Shown here in pieces: positions 51,949 through 59,834 of a DNA stretch of 64,000 bases. Below the pieces are notes generated by a model, which saw only the letters and a list, made by a program, of their open reading frames with translations, was not told where the DNA came from and ran no database searches. Location of the stretch: positions 33,694-97,693 of the forward strand of contig NZ_JASCIR010000024.1 in the NCBI RefSeq assembly GCF_029968095.1, read 5' to 3'. The DNA is from Streptomyces solicavernae. GTDB taxonomy: Bacteria; Actinomycetota; Actinomycetes; Streptomycetales; Streptomycetaceae. Position numbers and translations under genes: made by a program. Numbering within the stretch: position 1 is the first letter of the stretch; every line of letters begins with the position of its first letter.

Positions 51949-53601
51949 ATGTCCGACACCGCACCCGCCGACCTCGTCCTCACCGGCGGCCCGGTCCACA
52001 CCCTGTCCCCCGCGCGGGCGCGCGCCACGTCCCTGGCCGTGCGCGGGGAGCGCATCGTCGCCGTCGGCCACGACGAGGTGCGGGAGCTGATCGGCCCGCG
52101 CACCGAAGTCGTCGATCTGCGCGGCAAGTTGCTGATCCCCGGGTTCCAGGACGCGCACGTCCACCCGGTCGGCGGCGGCCTGGAGATGGGCCAGTGCGAC
52201 CTGAGCGGGGCGACGACGCTCGCCGCCTACCGGGAGCGGATCGCGGCGTACGCGCGGGCCGACCCGGACGCCGCGTGGATCACCGGGGGCGGCTGGGCGA
52301 TGGAGGCGTTCCCCGGCGGGCTGCCCACGGCCGCCGAGCTCGACGCGCTCGTACCGGACCGGCCCGTGTACCTGGTCAACCGCGACCACCACGGCGCGTG
52401 GGTCAACTCGCGCGCCCTGGAACGCGCCGGCATCGACGCCCGCACCCCCGACCCGGCCGACGGCCGCATCGAGCGGCACGCGGACGGCACGCCGACCGGC
52501 ATGCTGCAGGAGGGCGCCGCCAACCTGATCGGCCGGCTGCTGCCGCCGGTCACCCTGGAGGAGAAGGTCCAAGGCCTGCTGCGCGCCCAGGAGTTGCTGC
52601 ACTCGCTCGGCGTCACGGCCTGGCAGGACGCCATCCTCGGCGAGCACGCCAACCTCACCGACCCGACGGACGCGTACCTGGCCACAGCGGCGGACGGGCG
52701 GCTCACGGCGCGCGTGGTGGGCGCACTGTGGTGGGACCGGGCGCGCGGCACCGAGCAGATCGAGGAGCTGCTCGCACGGCGCGCGGCGGGCACGCGCGGG
52801 CGGCTGCGCTGCTCGACCGTGAAGATCATGCAGGACGGCGTGGCGGAGAACGGCACGGCGGCGCTGCTCGGCCCGTACCTCGACGGCTGCGGCTGCATGT
52901 CGGACAACAGCGGCATCAGCTTCGTACCGCCGAAGGAGCTGCAGTCGTACGTCACCGAGCTTGACGCGCACGGGTTCCAGGTGCACTTCCACGCGCTCGG
53001 CGACCGGGCGGTGCGGGAGGCGCTGGACGCGGTGGAGGCGGCGCGGCGGGCCAACGGCTTCTCGGACACGCGCCCGCACCTGGCGCATCTGCAGGTCGTG
53101 CACCCCGACGACATCGGCAGGTTCCGGGAGTTGGGCGCGAGCGCCAACCTGCAGGCGCTGTGGGCGGCGCACGAGCCGCAGATGGACGACCTGACGATCC
53201 CGTTCCTCGGTCCTGAGCGGAGCGGACAGCAGTACCCGTTCGCGGCGCTGCTGCGGTCCGGGGCGACGCTCGCGGCGGGCAGCGACTGGCCGGTGTCCAG
53301 CCCCGACCCGCTGCAGGCCCTGCATGTCGCGGTCAACCGCGTCCTGCCCGAAGCCCCGCACGGCACCCCGGTGTTCCTGCCCGAACAGCGCATCGACCTG
53401 GGCTCGGCGCTCGCCGCGTACACGGCGGGCAGCGCGTACGTGAACCACCTGGACGAGGTGACCGGCGCCCTCGCGCCCGGCTTCCTCGCGGACTTCGCGG
53501 TCCTCGACCGCGACCCGTTCGCCGGCCCGGCGGAGGAGATCGGCACGACCCGCGTGGAACAGACCTTCGTGGGCGGCCTGCGGGTGTTCGGGGCGGAGTG
53601 A
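51949..53601 (+). CDS. YtcJ/NfdA-type metal-dependent amidohydrolase
   Basis: This 550-residue amidohydrolase-superfamily protein shows the metal-binding HxH in LIPGFQDAHVHPVGGG. The subgroup features are NRDHHGAWVNSRALERAGI, VKIMQDGVAENGTAALL (bridging Lys or metal-site region), HFHALGDRAVREALDAVE with a metal His, RPHLAHLQVVHPDDI, and the catalytic Asp in LAAGSDWPVSSPDPLQALHVAV. It ends GFLADFAVLDRDPF, typical of the YtcJ-like family that hydrolyses N-formyl or related amides. The ATG at 51949 follows AAGGAG. No signal peptide. Its last codons and stop recur in a 13-bp repeat. Confidence 0.9.
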   Translation: MSDTAPADLVLTGGPVHTLSPARARATSLAVRGERIVAVGHDEVRELIGPRTEVVDLRGKLLIPGFQDAHVHPVGGGLEMGQCDLSGATTLAAYRERIAAYARADPDAAWITGGGWAMEAFPGGLPTAAELDALVPDRPVYLVNRDHHGAWVNSRALERAGIDARTPDPADGRIERHADGTPTGMLQEGAANLIGRLLPPVTLEEKVQGLLRAQELLHSLGVTAWQDAILGEHANLTDPTDAYLATAADGRLTARVVGALWWDRARGTEQIEELLARRAAGTRGRLRCSTVKIMQDGVAENGTAALLGPYLDGCGCMSDNSGISFVPPKELQSYVTELDAHGFQVHFHALGDRAVREALDAVEAARRANGFSDTRPHLAHLQVVHPDDIGRFRELGASANLQALWAAHEPQMDDLTIPFLGPERSGQQYPFAALLRSGATLAAGSDWPVSSPDPLQALHVAVNRVLPEAPHGTPVFLPEQRIDLGSALAAYTAGSAYVNHLDEVTGALAPGFLADFAVLDRDPFAGPAEEIGTTRVEQTFVGGLRVFGAE

Positions 53602-53629
53602 CAGGGCGGAGTGACAGGGCGGAGTGACA
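53591..53629. repeat. 13-bp tandem repeat carrying the amidohydrolase stop codon
   Basis: Three exact copies of gggcggagtgaca. The first contains the terminal codons GCG-GAG-TGA of the amidohydrolase; the next two repeat them beyond the stop. A ggccgggggtacgggg low-complexity stretch follows to about 53670. Confidence 0.92.
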
Positions 53630-53791
53630 GGGCCGGGGGCCGGGGTACGGGGCCGGGGGTACGGGGCGAGGGTCCATGCGGCGCTCACGCCCGCGCCGGG
53701 GCCCGGGCATGCGTCGGGCCCCGGCGGACGGTGGTCCGCGGGGGCCCGGTGCGATCGGTCGGCCCGTGGGGGCCGGTCGACTCCCGGAGGG

Positions 53792-53962
53792 TCAGTCGAC
53801 GCCCTGGAGGATGTGCGGCTCGGCGAGATCGTCCTCGTACCCCGCGAGCCTGATCGGCGCGGAACGGGCCCACACATCGAGACTGCCCAGCTCTTCGGGC
53901 CGGCTCTTGCGCTCGCTGTGTTCCTTCGGGCGTTGATCGCTGTTCGTCTTGTCTGGTGTCAC
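53792..53962 (-). CDS. Small 56-residue peptide gene, possible RiPP-like or signalling peptide
   Basis: This short gene starts with GTG at 53962, six bases after a perfect AAGGAG, and ends at TGA 53792-53794. The N-terminal half is hydrophilic (TPDKTNSDQRPKEHSERKSR) and the C-terminal half is more ordered: PEELGSLDVWARSAPIRLAG, then YEDDLAEPHILQGVD. No Cys, no signal peptide. The charged leader and compact Trp-containing C-terminus resemble a RiPP precursor, or a small partner protein. No modification enzyme lies next to it, so function is open. About 535 bases without a gene lie upstream and would hold its promoter. Confidence 0.6.
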   Translation of the reverse strand: MTPDKTNSDQRPKEHSERKSRPEELGSLDVWARSAPIRLAGYEDDLAEPHILQGVD

Positions 53963-54498
53963 CGCGCACTCCTTATGTGTCGGGTAACCCCCGGTCGCTC
54001 CGGCGCGTCCCCGATTACCGGGCGCCGCTGACCGTAGGGCTCGATCTGGGCAGTTCGGACGCGGTGGCGCCGGTACTCGTACGGGGCGAGGCCGGGTGAC
54101 CGGCTTGCCCCAGGACGGGCCATGGGTGTTGGTGGGACCCCTTTTGGCTGTCCGTTCCGTACAGCGTAACCAAATGAGCGGCCCGCTGCTCGATGGGGCC
54201 AAAAGTCGTCCGCTTTATCGCGATTCGTCGCATTGATTCGACCACAATCCACCTCGGAGATCCTGGACTCCGCACCCTCCGGCCGCTGTTGCGTCGGACA
54301 TCGAGCACATGTCCTTTTTGTCACTAATCACCCGAATGGCCCCTTTACCTTGTTTGGCCCAGGGCTTGACGGCGCGAAGGGCCGGGCGGCGAGGGGGTAC
54401 CAGGAGGCGCGCGTGCGCTCGGTCGGGTGTGCGTACGCGCGAGGGCCGGTGCCGCATCAGCGGTGCGGCACCGGCCCTCGCGCGTACGTTTTCCGTCT
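53963..54498. other. Gene-poor region between two peptide genes
   Basis: About 535 bases with no gene I can support. It is AT-richer than its surroundings at 54130-54360, consistent with promoters for the minus-strand peptide gene. A minus-strand frame of about 28-31 codons (MSDATAAGGCGVQ...) with AAAGGA upstream lies at 54215-54310 but has little else in its favour. The 25-bp hairpin lies at the right end. Confidence 0.5.
54432..54488. terminator. 25-bp perfect hairpin with T-run
   Basis: Bases 54432-54456 (cgtacgcgcgagggccggt, then gccgca) pair without mismatch with 54464-54488 around tcagcgg. On the plus strand it is followed by ttttcc, like a rho-independent terminator. On the minus strand it starts 11 bases after the 40-codon gene. 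It is the longest perfect stem I found in the window. Confidence 0.8.
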
Positions 54499-54621
54499 TC
54501 AGCTCTCGTGGACGCCCCGGCGGCGTACCCGAGGAAACGTGGCAGTCACGGTTCCCGTCACGAAGGCGACCGGCATGAGCGCCGCCGCCGCACGCGCCGA
54601 GGCTCGTGCTATCGCTTGCAT
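54499..54621 (-). CDS. Putative 40-residue peptide with hydrophobic segment
   Basis: ATG at 54621 is preceded on the minus strand by GGAGG and GGGGAG within 25 bases; the closest, GGGGAG, is six bases before the start. The product has a short basic N-terminus, a hydrophobic stretch (AAAALMPVAFVTGTVTATF) that could span or insert in a membrane, and a basic tail (PRVRRRGVHES). The stop is followed directly by the 25-bp hairpin, which looks like its terminator. No family recognised; a leader peptide or chance frame remain possible. Confidence 0.45.
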   Translation of the reverse strand: MQAIARASARAAAALMPVAFVTGTVTATFPRVRRRGVHES

Positions 54622-54871
54622 CAACAACTCCCCTTTTTCCTCCGCACAGATGACCGGTTTCTGACGTCCCGACAGAAACCGGTCCGACGCGTGGAAACGC
54701 TAGGCGCGGCCCACCGGGTTCGCGCGGCAGGGAGTCCAGAAGGGGTGCCGCACGGCGTGTCGCGTACCCCACATGGACCAGGAGGCGTACGAGGTTAACG
54801 CCGCGTTGGTCGCAGCGTCAGGCGGGCATGGTGTGCTGCGACACCGGCACCGAGCCCGGAGGGAGCCGCGC

Positions 54872-55477
54872 ATGGAGCCATGGAGGGCGCCGCAGAGGGC
54901 GCCGCGGACCGTCGACGAGCTGATGCAACTCCTCTACTCCGGCCGGGGCGCGTACGCAGTGCCGCCCGAGCACGGCGGCGACGCACCGCTCGACCTGCTC
55001 GATCACGCCCTGCGGACCGCGGCCCTGCTGCGCCGGTCCCGCCCCAGCGACAAGGAGTTGCAGGTCGCAGGGCTGATCCAGGACATCGAGCTGCTGTTGC
55101 ACCCCGGCGCCGCGGCCCACGCGGACCTCGCGGACGCGGCCGCCGACGCCCTGCACACCCTGCTCGGCGGCCGGGTCGCACGCCTCGTACGCCTGCATGT
55201 GCACGCCGAGCGGTACCTCGCCGCGGTCGAGCCGGGCCGCCCGCTGCCCCCGTGGAGCGTGCGGCGGATCGCGGAGCGGGGCGGCACCATGCCGGCGCGG
55301 GAGGCGGACGCGTTCGTACGGGATCCGCTGGCGGAGGAGGCGGTGGCGCTGCGGCAGGCGGCGGAGGCGGCGCGGGTGGTGGAGCTGGACGCGGGGGTGC
55401 TTGAGGACTGGCGGCCCGTCCTCGAACTCCTCGCGGCGGGACACGCGCTGCTGCCGCCGGGGGTGACCGTGAACTAG
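54872..55477 (+). CDS. HD-fold protein (PhnZ-like), metal site incomplete
   Basis: This 201-residue protein of the HD-domain oxygenase/hydrolase group is related to phosphonate-degradation HDIG proteins. Alignable blocks are LLDHALRTAALLRR (first metal His kept), VAGLIQDIELLLHPG where the family has HDIGH so the His is Gln, VRLHVHAERYLAAVEP (equivalent of LHV-AKRYL) and GGTMPAREADAFVRDPLAEEAVALRQAAEAARV. Loss of the central His suggests impaired or altered metal binding. The ATG at 54872 follows GGAGGGAG. No phosphonate genes are adjacent. Activity and substrate are unknown. Confidence 0.75.
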   Translation: MEPWRAPQRAPRTVDELMQLLYSGRGAYAVPPEHGGDAPLDLLDHALRTAALLRRSRPSDKELQVAGLIQDIELLLHPGAAAHADLADAAADALHTLLGGRVARLVRLHVHAERYLAAVEPGRPLPPWSVRRIAERGGTMPAREADAFVRDPLAEEAVALRQAAEAARVVELDAGVLEDWRPVLELLAAGHALLPPGVTVN

Positions 55478-55520
55478 GAGTTGCCCCCAGGGTTCATCCA
55501 GGCCCGCACGCGCAGTGCGT

Positions 55521-57008
55521 CTACCACTTGGAGACGGCGTAGTCCTTCAGGAAGACGCCGTACAGGTCCTCGCCGTGCTCGCCGCGCACGACCGGGTCGT
55601 AGACGCGGGCCGCGCCGTCGATCAGGTCGAGGGGGGCGTGGAAGCCCTCGTCGGCGAGGCGGAGCTTGTCGTAGTGCGGGCGCTCGTCGGTGATCCAGCC
55701 GGTGTCGACCGAGGTCATCAGGATCTGGTCGGCCTGGAACATCTCCTGGCCGCTGGTGCGCGTCACCATGTTCATCGCGGCCTTCGCGGCGTTGGTGTTG
55801 GGGTGTCCGGCGCCCTTGTAGCCGCGGCTGAACACGCCCTCCATCGCGGAGACGTTCACGATGTACGCGCGGCCGCTCGCCGCCTTCTTCGCCGCCTCGG
55901 CCATGGCCGGGCGCAGCTTGGAGATGAGGATGAACGGGGCGGTGTAGTTGCAGAGTTGGGTCTCCAGGAGCTCGACCGGGGAGATCTGCTCGATGGTCTG
56001 CACCCAGGTGTTGGTGTCGACGACGTCGGGGACGAGCCCGCCCGCGTCTATGGCGGTGCCCGCGACGTGCCGCTCCAGGCTCGCGTTGCCCGCCACCAGG
56101 GCGAGGTCGGCGACCGCCTGTGCGTCCATGCCGCTGATCCCGGCGGGCAGCGAGGCGATTCCATCGACCGCGCCGGAGCCGAAGGCGCCGATGACGTGGT
56201 GGGCGGGCAGCTCACCGGCGGGCAGCGGCGCGCTCTCGCCGTCGACGAGGGCGGCGTACGCGGAGGGCAGTCGGCGTACCGTCTGCGTGGCGTTGTTGAT
56301 CAGGATGTCGAGGGGGCCCTGCTCGGCGACCTGGTCGGCGAGGGCGACGGCCTGCGCCGGGTCGCGCAGGTCGATGCCGACGACCTCCAGGCGGTGCATC
56401 CACTCCGCGGAGTCGTCCATGGCCTTGAAGCGGCGGATGGCGTCCTTGGGGAAGCGCGTGGTGATCGTGGTGTGCGCGCCGTCGCGGAGCAGGCGCAGCG
56501 CGATGTACATGCCGATCTTGGCGCGGCCGCCGGTGAGCAGGGCGCGCTTGCCGCTGAGGTCGGCGCGGGCCTCACGCCGGGCGCGGTTCTCGGCGGCGCA
56601 CTGCCGGCAGAGCTGGTGGTAGAAGTAGTCGACCTCGACGTACCGGGCCTTGCAGATGTAGCAGGAGCGGGGGCGCTGGAGTATCCCCGCGATCTTCCCC
56701 TCCTCGGTCTGCGACGACGGCAGCAGCCCTTCGGTCTCGTCGTCGATGCGCTCGGCGGAGCCGGTGGCGGTGGCCTCGGTGACGGCCTTGTCGTGGGCGG
56801 TCTTGGCGGCGCGGCGCTCCTGCCGGCGGCGCTGCTTCACGGTGCGGTAGATGCCGGCGGTGGCGCGGCGCACGGCGATCGCGTCGGGGTGGTCGACGTC
56901 CAGCTTGTCCAGTTCGTCGAGCACGCTGAGGCAGATGGCCAGCCGGTCGGGGTCGATCCCCGGACCGTACGTCTGGGTCTCGTCCGCCGCCTCGGGGGCA
57001 ACCGTCAT
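55521..57008 (-). CDS. SDR-family Rossmann protein with N-terminal Cys cluster and no YxxxK tyrosine
   Basis: This 495-residue protein has an N-terminal helical region of about 110 residues (LSVLDELDKLDVDHPDAIAVRRAT). A four-Cys cluster follows (CYICKARYVEVDYFYHQLCRQC), likely zinc-binding. Then comes a short-chain dehydrogenase Rossmann fold: KRALLTGGRAKIGMYIALRLL, ILINNATQTVRRLP and AYIVNVSAMEG. In the usual active-site position the sequence is HPNTNAAKAAMNM, so Thr replaces the catalytic Tyr. SVDTGWITDERP follows. The same HP-TN-AK pattern occurs, as I recall, in a distinct uncharacterised SDR branch, so it may be a family trait. Cytoplasmic; substrate unknown. Confidence 0.78.
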   Translation of the reverse strand: MTVAPEAADETQTYGPGIDPDRLAICLSVLDELDKLDVDHPDAIAVRRATAGIYRTVKQRRRQERRAAKTAHDKAVTEATATGSAERIDDETEGLLPSSQTEEGKIAGILQRPRSCYICKARYVEVDYFYHQLCRQCAAENRARREARADLSGKRALLTGGRAKIGMYIALRLLRDGAHTTITTRFPKDAIRRFKAMDDSAEWMHRLEVVGIDLRDPAQAVALADQVAEQGPLDILINNATQTVRRLPSAYAALVDGESAPLPAGELPAHHVIGAFGSGAVDGIASLPAGISGMDAQAVADLALVAGNASLERHVAGTAIDAGGLVPDVVDTNTWVQTIEQISPVELLETQLCNYTAPFILISKLRPAMAEAAKKAASGRAYIVNVSAMEGVFSRGYKGAGHPNTNAAKAAMNMVTRTSGQEMFQADQILMTSVDTGWITDERPHYDKLRLADEGFHAPLDLIDGAARVYDPVVRGEHGEDLYGVFLKDYAVSKW

Positions 57009-57196
57009 GGCCGTTTCCTCGTGCTCGCTCGGGCCCCGCGCGCGGGGGGCGGCGGGGTCGCGGGAAGTTCCGAAGAGGGAACTTTACGTAGGGGTGGGAC
57101 GGTTGGCCAAACCCTCGCGGGGGCGCGGGCACGGGGATGAGCTCCCCGTACCCGGGCCGTTGCTGTGCGTACGCCACCCCTGCCCCCGCCGACCCG

Positions 57197-58534
57197 CTAC
57201 ACGGCCCCGTCCGCCGCCTCCCCCAGCTCCGCGATCTCCGCCCGCAGCGCCTGAGCCAGGCGGTCCAGGTCCGGGACGGATTCGGCGTCGGCGATCAGGC
57301 CGTAGTGGACGTTGCCGCGGTACGTGGAGACCGCGACCGCGAGGGACTGGCCCTGGGCGAGCGGCGCGAAGGGGTAGACGGCGGTGAGCGGGCAGCCGCC
57401 GAGGCGCAGGCCGACGCCGGGCAGCGGGACGCTCGTGACGAGGATGTCGAAGAGCAGCCGGGCGGCCTGGGCGACGACGGGGCCGCCGAGCCGGTGGCCG
57501 AGCGGCGGCACGTGGTCGGCGAGCAGGGCGACGGCACCCGCTCCGCGGTTGGGGCCCGCCTCCTTGTTGCGGTCCATGGCGGTACGGACCGTACGCAGCC
57601 GCTCCAGCGGGTCGGGCTCGGCGACGGGGAGCCGGATCAGGTAGCCGGAGAGGCGGTTGCCACCGGGGTGGGCGTCGCGCGGGCGGCGGCGGGACACCGG
57701 GATCAGGGCGCGGGGGCGGACCCCGTCGGCGCTCTCGCCGCGCTCGGTGAGCCAGCGGCGCAGGGCGCCGGCGACCGCGGCGATCAGGACGTCGTTGACG
57801 GTGCCGCCGGTGCGCTTGCGGATGCGGTGGATGTCGTCGATGTCGACGACGACGCCGGCGGTGCGGCGCGTACCGGTGGCGTCGGCGGTGAGGGCCGGGG
57901 CGGCGTCGAGGTAGCCCCAGGTGGCGCGGGCCACGGAGGCGCCGATGTCCAGGGCCTGGCCGACCTCGCCGACGCGGCGGCGGACCAGGTCGAGGGTGTC
58001 GGAGAGGTCGGGGACGCGGAGGGCGGGGGCGGTCGCCGTGGGGGCGGGGCGGTTCCGGCGGGGCGCCGTCGCCTCCGGCAGCGGGTCGAGGACGCCCGCG
58101 GCGAGTGTGAGCGCGCGCAGGCCGTCCGCGAGGGCGTGGTGGAACTTGAACAGGACCGCGAACGACGCGCCGTCCGGGCCGGGCAGGACGTGCACCTCCC
58201 ACGGCGGCCGCGCCCGGTCGAGGGGCCGTTCCATCAGCTCGCCCGCCGCCGCGTGGAAGTCCCGGGCCACGCAGGCCAGATGGACGTGCCGGGCGGGGTC
58301 GAAGTCGGCGTCCGGGGTCCGTACGGCGCCTCCGAAGGGCAGCCACGCGTCGCGGATGCGCATCCGCAGGCCCGGTACGGCGACGGCTCGGGCGGCGAGG
58401 AGTGTGGCCGCGTGCCGCGCGACCTCCGGGGAGTCGGCGGCGAAGACTCCGAGGGCGCCGAGGTGCATCGGGTGGCGGTCGGACTCGATGTTCCAGAAGG
58501 CCAGGTCGAGGGGGGCGAGCAGGTCAGGGGTCAT
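57197..58534 (-). CDS. Wax ester synthase / diacylglycerol acyltransferase (WS/DGAT) family
   Basis: This 445-residue acyltransferase would esterify acyl-CoA to a long-chain alcohol or diacylglycerol for neutral lipid storage. It begins PLDLAFWNIESDRHPMHLGALGVF, has the catalytic HHALADG at residues 132-138 and the conserved TVNDVLIAAVAGALRRWL. The C-terminal half includes NRLSGYLIRLPVAEPDPLERL and DILVTSVPLPGVGLRLGGCPL, a variant of the NVPGP-type block. The family's typical length fits. The ATG at 58534 is set by family similarity; a longer frame to 58669 has no support. Adjacent genes give no further clue to substrate. Confidence 0.88.
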   Translation of the reverse strand: MTPDLLAPLDLAFWNIESDRHPMHLGALGVFAADSPEVARHAATLLAARAVAVPGLRMRIRDAWLPFGGAVRTPDADFDPARHVHLACVARDFHAAAGELMERPLDRARPPWEVHVLPGPDGASFAVLFKFHHALADGLRALTLAAGVLDPLPEATAPRRNRPAPTATAPALRVPDLSDTLDLVRRRVGEVGQALDIGASVARATWGYLDAAPALTADATGTRRTAGVVVDIDDIHRIRKRTGGTVNDVLIAAVAGALRRWLTERGESADGVRPRALIPVSRRRPRDAHPGGNRLSGYLIRLPVAEPDPLERLRTVRTAMDRNKEAGPNRGAGAVALLADHVPPLGHRLGGPVVAQAARLLFDILVTSVPLPGVGLRLGGCPLTAVYPFAPLAQGQSLAVAVSTYRGNVHYGLIADAESVPDLDRLAQALRAEIAELGEAADGAV

Positions 58535-58724
58535 GGCTTGCTCTCGCGTCGGCGACGGGGAGCCCGAGTCAATCTCTCCCGGGCGACTACGGTCAAGTAC
58601 GTTCAGGACACGTAGCGTTACGAGCAGATTAAGCCTTTCCTCGCCCATCCCGGCCACCACACCGGCCACTTCGGCGGGGCGTGCGGGTGCACGGCAACCT
58701 GTGGCGACCGGGGTGCGGGTCCGG

Positions 58725-59594
58725 TCAGTTCCGGCCCGGCGGGCGGTCGAAGCAGCAGTCGCCGCAGACGCCGGCGCCGGGGCAGCGGTAGTAGAGGCAG
58801 CAGCTGCGGCGGCGGAACCGCGGGGGCCGGGCGGTGGTGTCGAGGGTCCCCGTGGCGGCCAGCTCCGGGCGCCGGAACAGGGCCGTGCCCAGGGCGAGGG
58901 CGCGGGCGGCGGCCTCGGGCCGGCCCTCGCGCCGGGCCCAGGTGTGCAGCTCGCGGACGGCCCCGGCGAGCGCGGAGCCCGCGTTGCCCCAGAGCAGCGG
59001 CTCGGCGATCCGGTGGCGGCGGCGCAGGGCCGCGCCGAGCGGGACGAGGTGCCCGTCGAGGACGCTCGCGGCGAGCTGGTCGGTCGTGGCGAGCAGGTCG
59101 CTCACGGCGAGGCCGTCGGTCGTGGTCAGCCGGTCGGTCGCGGCGAGCGGGTCGGTCGCGGCGAGCGGGTCGGTCGTGGACGGCCCGTCGAGGGGCGGCG
59201 TGTGCGCCTCGTCGAGCCACAGGTCGTCCGGGCTCGTGCCGTCCGGGTCCCAGCGCAGCCGCCCGGGGTCGAGGTCCAGGACCCGGCCGTACAGCGCCGC
59301 GGCGCCCAGGCTCACCGACCAGAGCCGTGCGGCGAGCCCCAGCTGGGCCACGGACGCCCCGATCCTCGCCTCGGGCGCCCCGAGGCTCGCGGTCACCTTG
59401 TCGACGCGGAAGGCGAGGGGGTCGTCGGCGGGCTCCGGGCCTGCCTCGTACGCCCGGTGCACCCCGTACTCCCGGTACACCAACGGCTCCCGGTACACCC
59501 GCGCCAGCGGAACGGCACCGTCCGGTCCACCGTCCGGCCGTCCCGTACGCAGGGCGAAGAAGCCGCCGACGGAGGAGAGCAGTCGAAGATCCAC
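58725..59594 (-). CDS. FhuF-like (2Fe-2S)-binding protein
   Basis: This 289-residue protein ends with the C-terminal iron-sulfur motif CCLYYRCPGAGVCGDCCF, the CC-x10-C-x2-C pattern of FhuF-type siderophore-iron reductases. Upstream is a helical domain (ASVAQLGLAARLWSVSLGAAALYGRVLDLDPGRLRWDPDG). A central linker is a repeat, DPLAATDPLAATDRLTTTDG and so on, encoded by a tandem DNA repeat at about 59085-59185. The start could be GTG 59594 (VDLRLLSSVGGFFALR) or ATG 59633; I prefer the former by family resemblance. It probably reduces ferric siderophores in the cytoplasm, but no siderophore genes are nearby. Confidence 0.82.
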   Translation of the reverse strand: MDLRLLSSVGGFFALRTGRPDGGPDGAVPLARVYREPLVYREYGVHRAYEAGPEPADDPLAFRVDKVTASLGAPEARIGASVAQLGLAARLWSVSLGAAALYGRVLDLDPGRLRWDPDGTSPDDLWLDEAHTPPLDGPSTTDPLAATDPLAATDRLTTTDGLAVSDLLATTDQLAASVLDGHLVPLGAALRRRHRIAEPLLWGNAGSALAGAVRELHTWARREGRPEAAARALALGTALFRRPELAATGTLDTTARPPRFRRRSCCLYYRCPGAGVCGDCCFDRPPGRN

Positions 59595-59779
59595 GCGCCC
59601 ATGATGACGGGCGCCCGGCGCAGGCCCGGCCACGGGTCAGCACCGCCGGTTGGACGCGGCACCGGGGTCTACTCCATCGGCAGTACGAGGGAATGCCTGC
59701 TCAGGGACGACGACGAAGCGGAATGCCGGCGTCATCGTGGACGTTATGGAAGGCGACCGTTCACCGCATGACCCACAGG

Positions 59780-59815
59780 ACCCGCAGCACCCGCAGCACC
59801 CGCAGCACCCGCAGG
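59780..59815. repeat. 9-bp tandem repeat upstream of the permease
   Basis: Four copies of acccgcagc (the last acccgcagg) just before the AAGGAGG ribosome site of the DMT permease. Confidence 0.88.
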
Positions 59816-59834
59816 ACCTGGCAAGGAGGCGCCG

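Noticed and set aside
54215..54310. 28-31 codon minus-strand frame (MCSMSDATAAGGC...)
   Set aside because: AAAGGA is badly spaced for the first ATG, no recognizable features, and it lies within likely promoter sequence.
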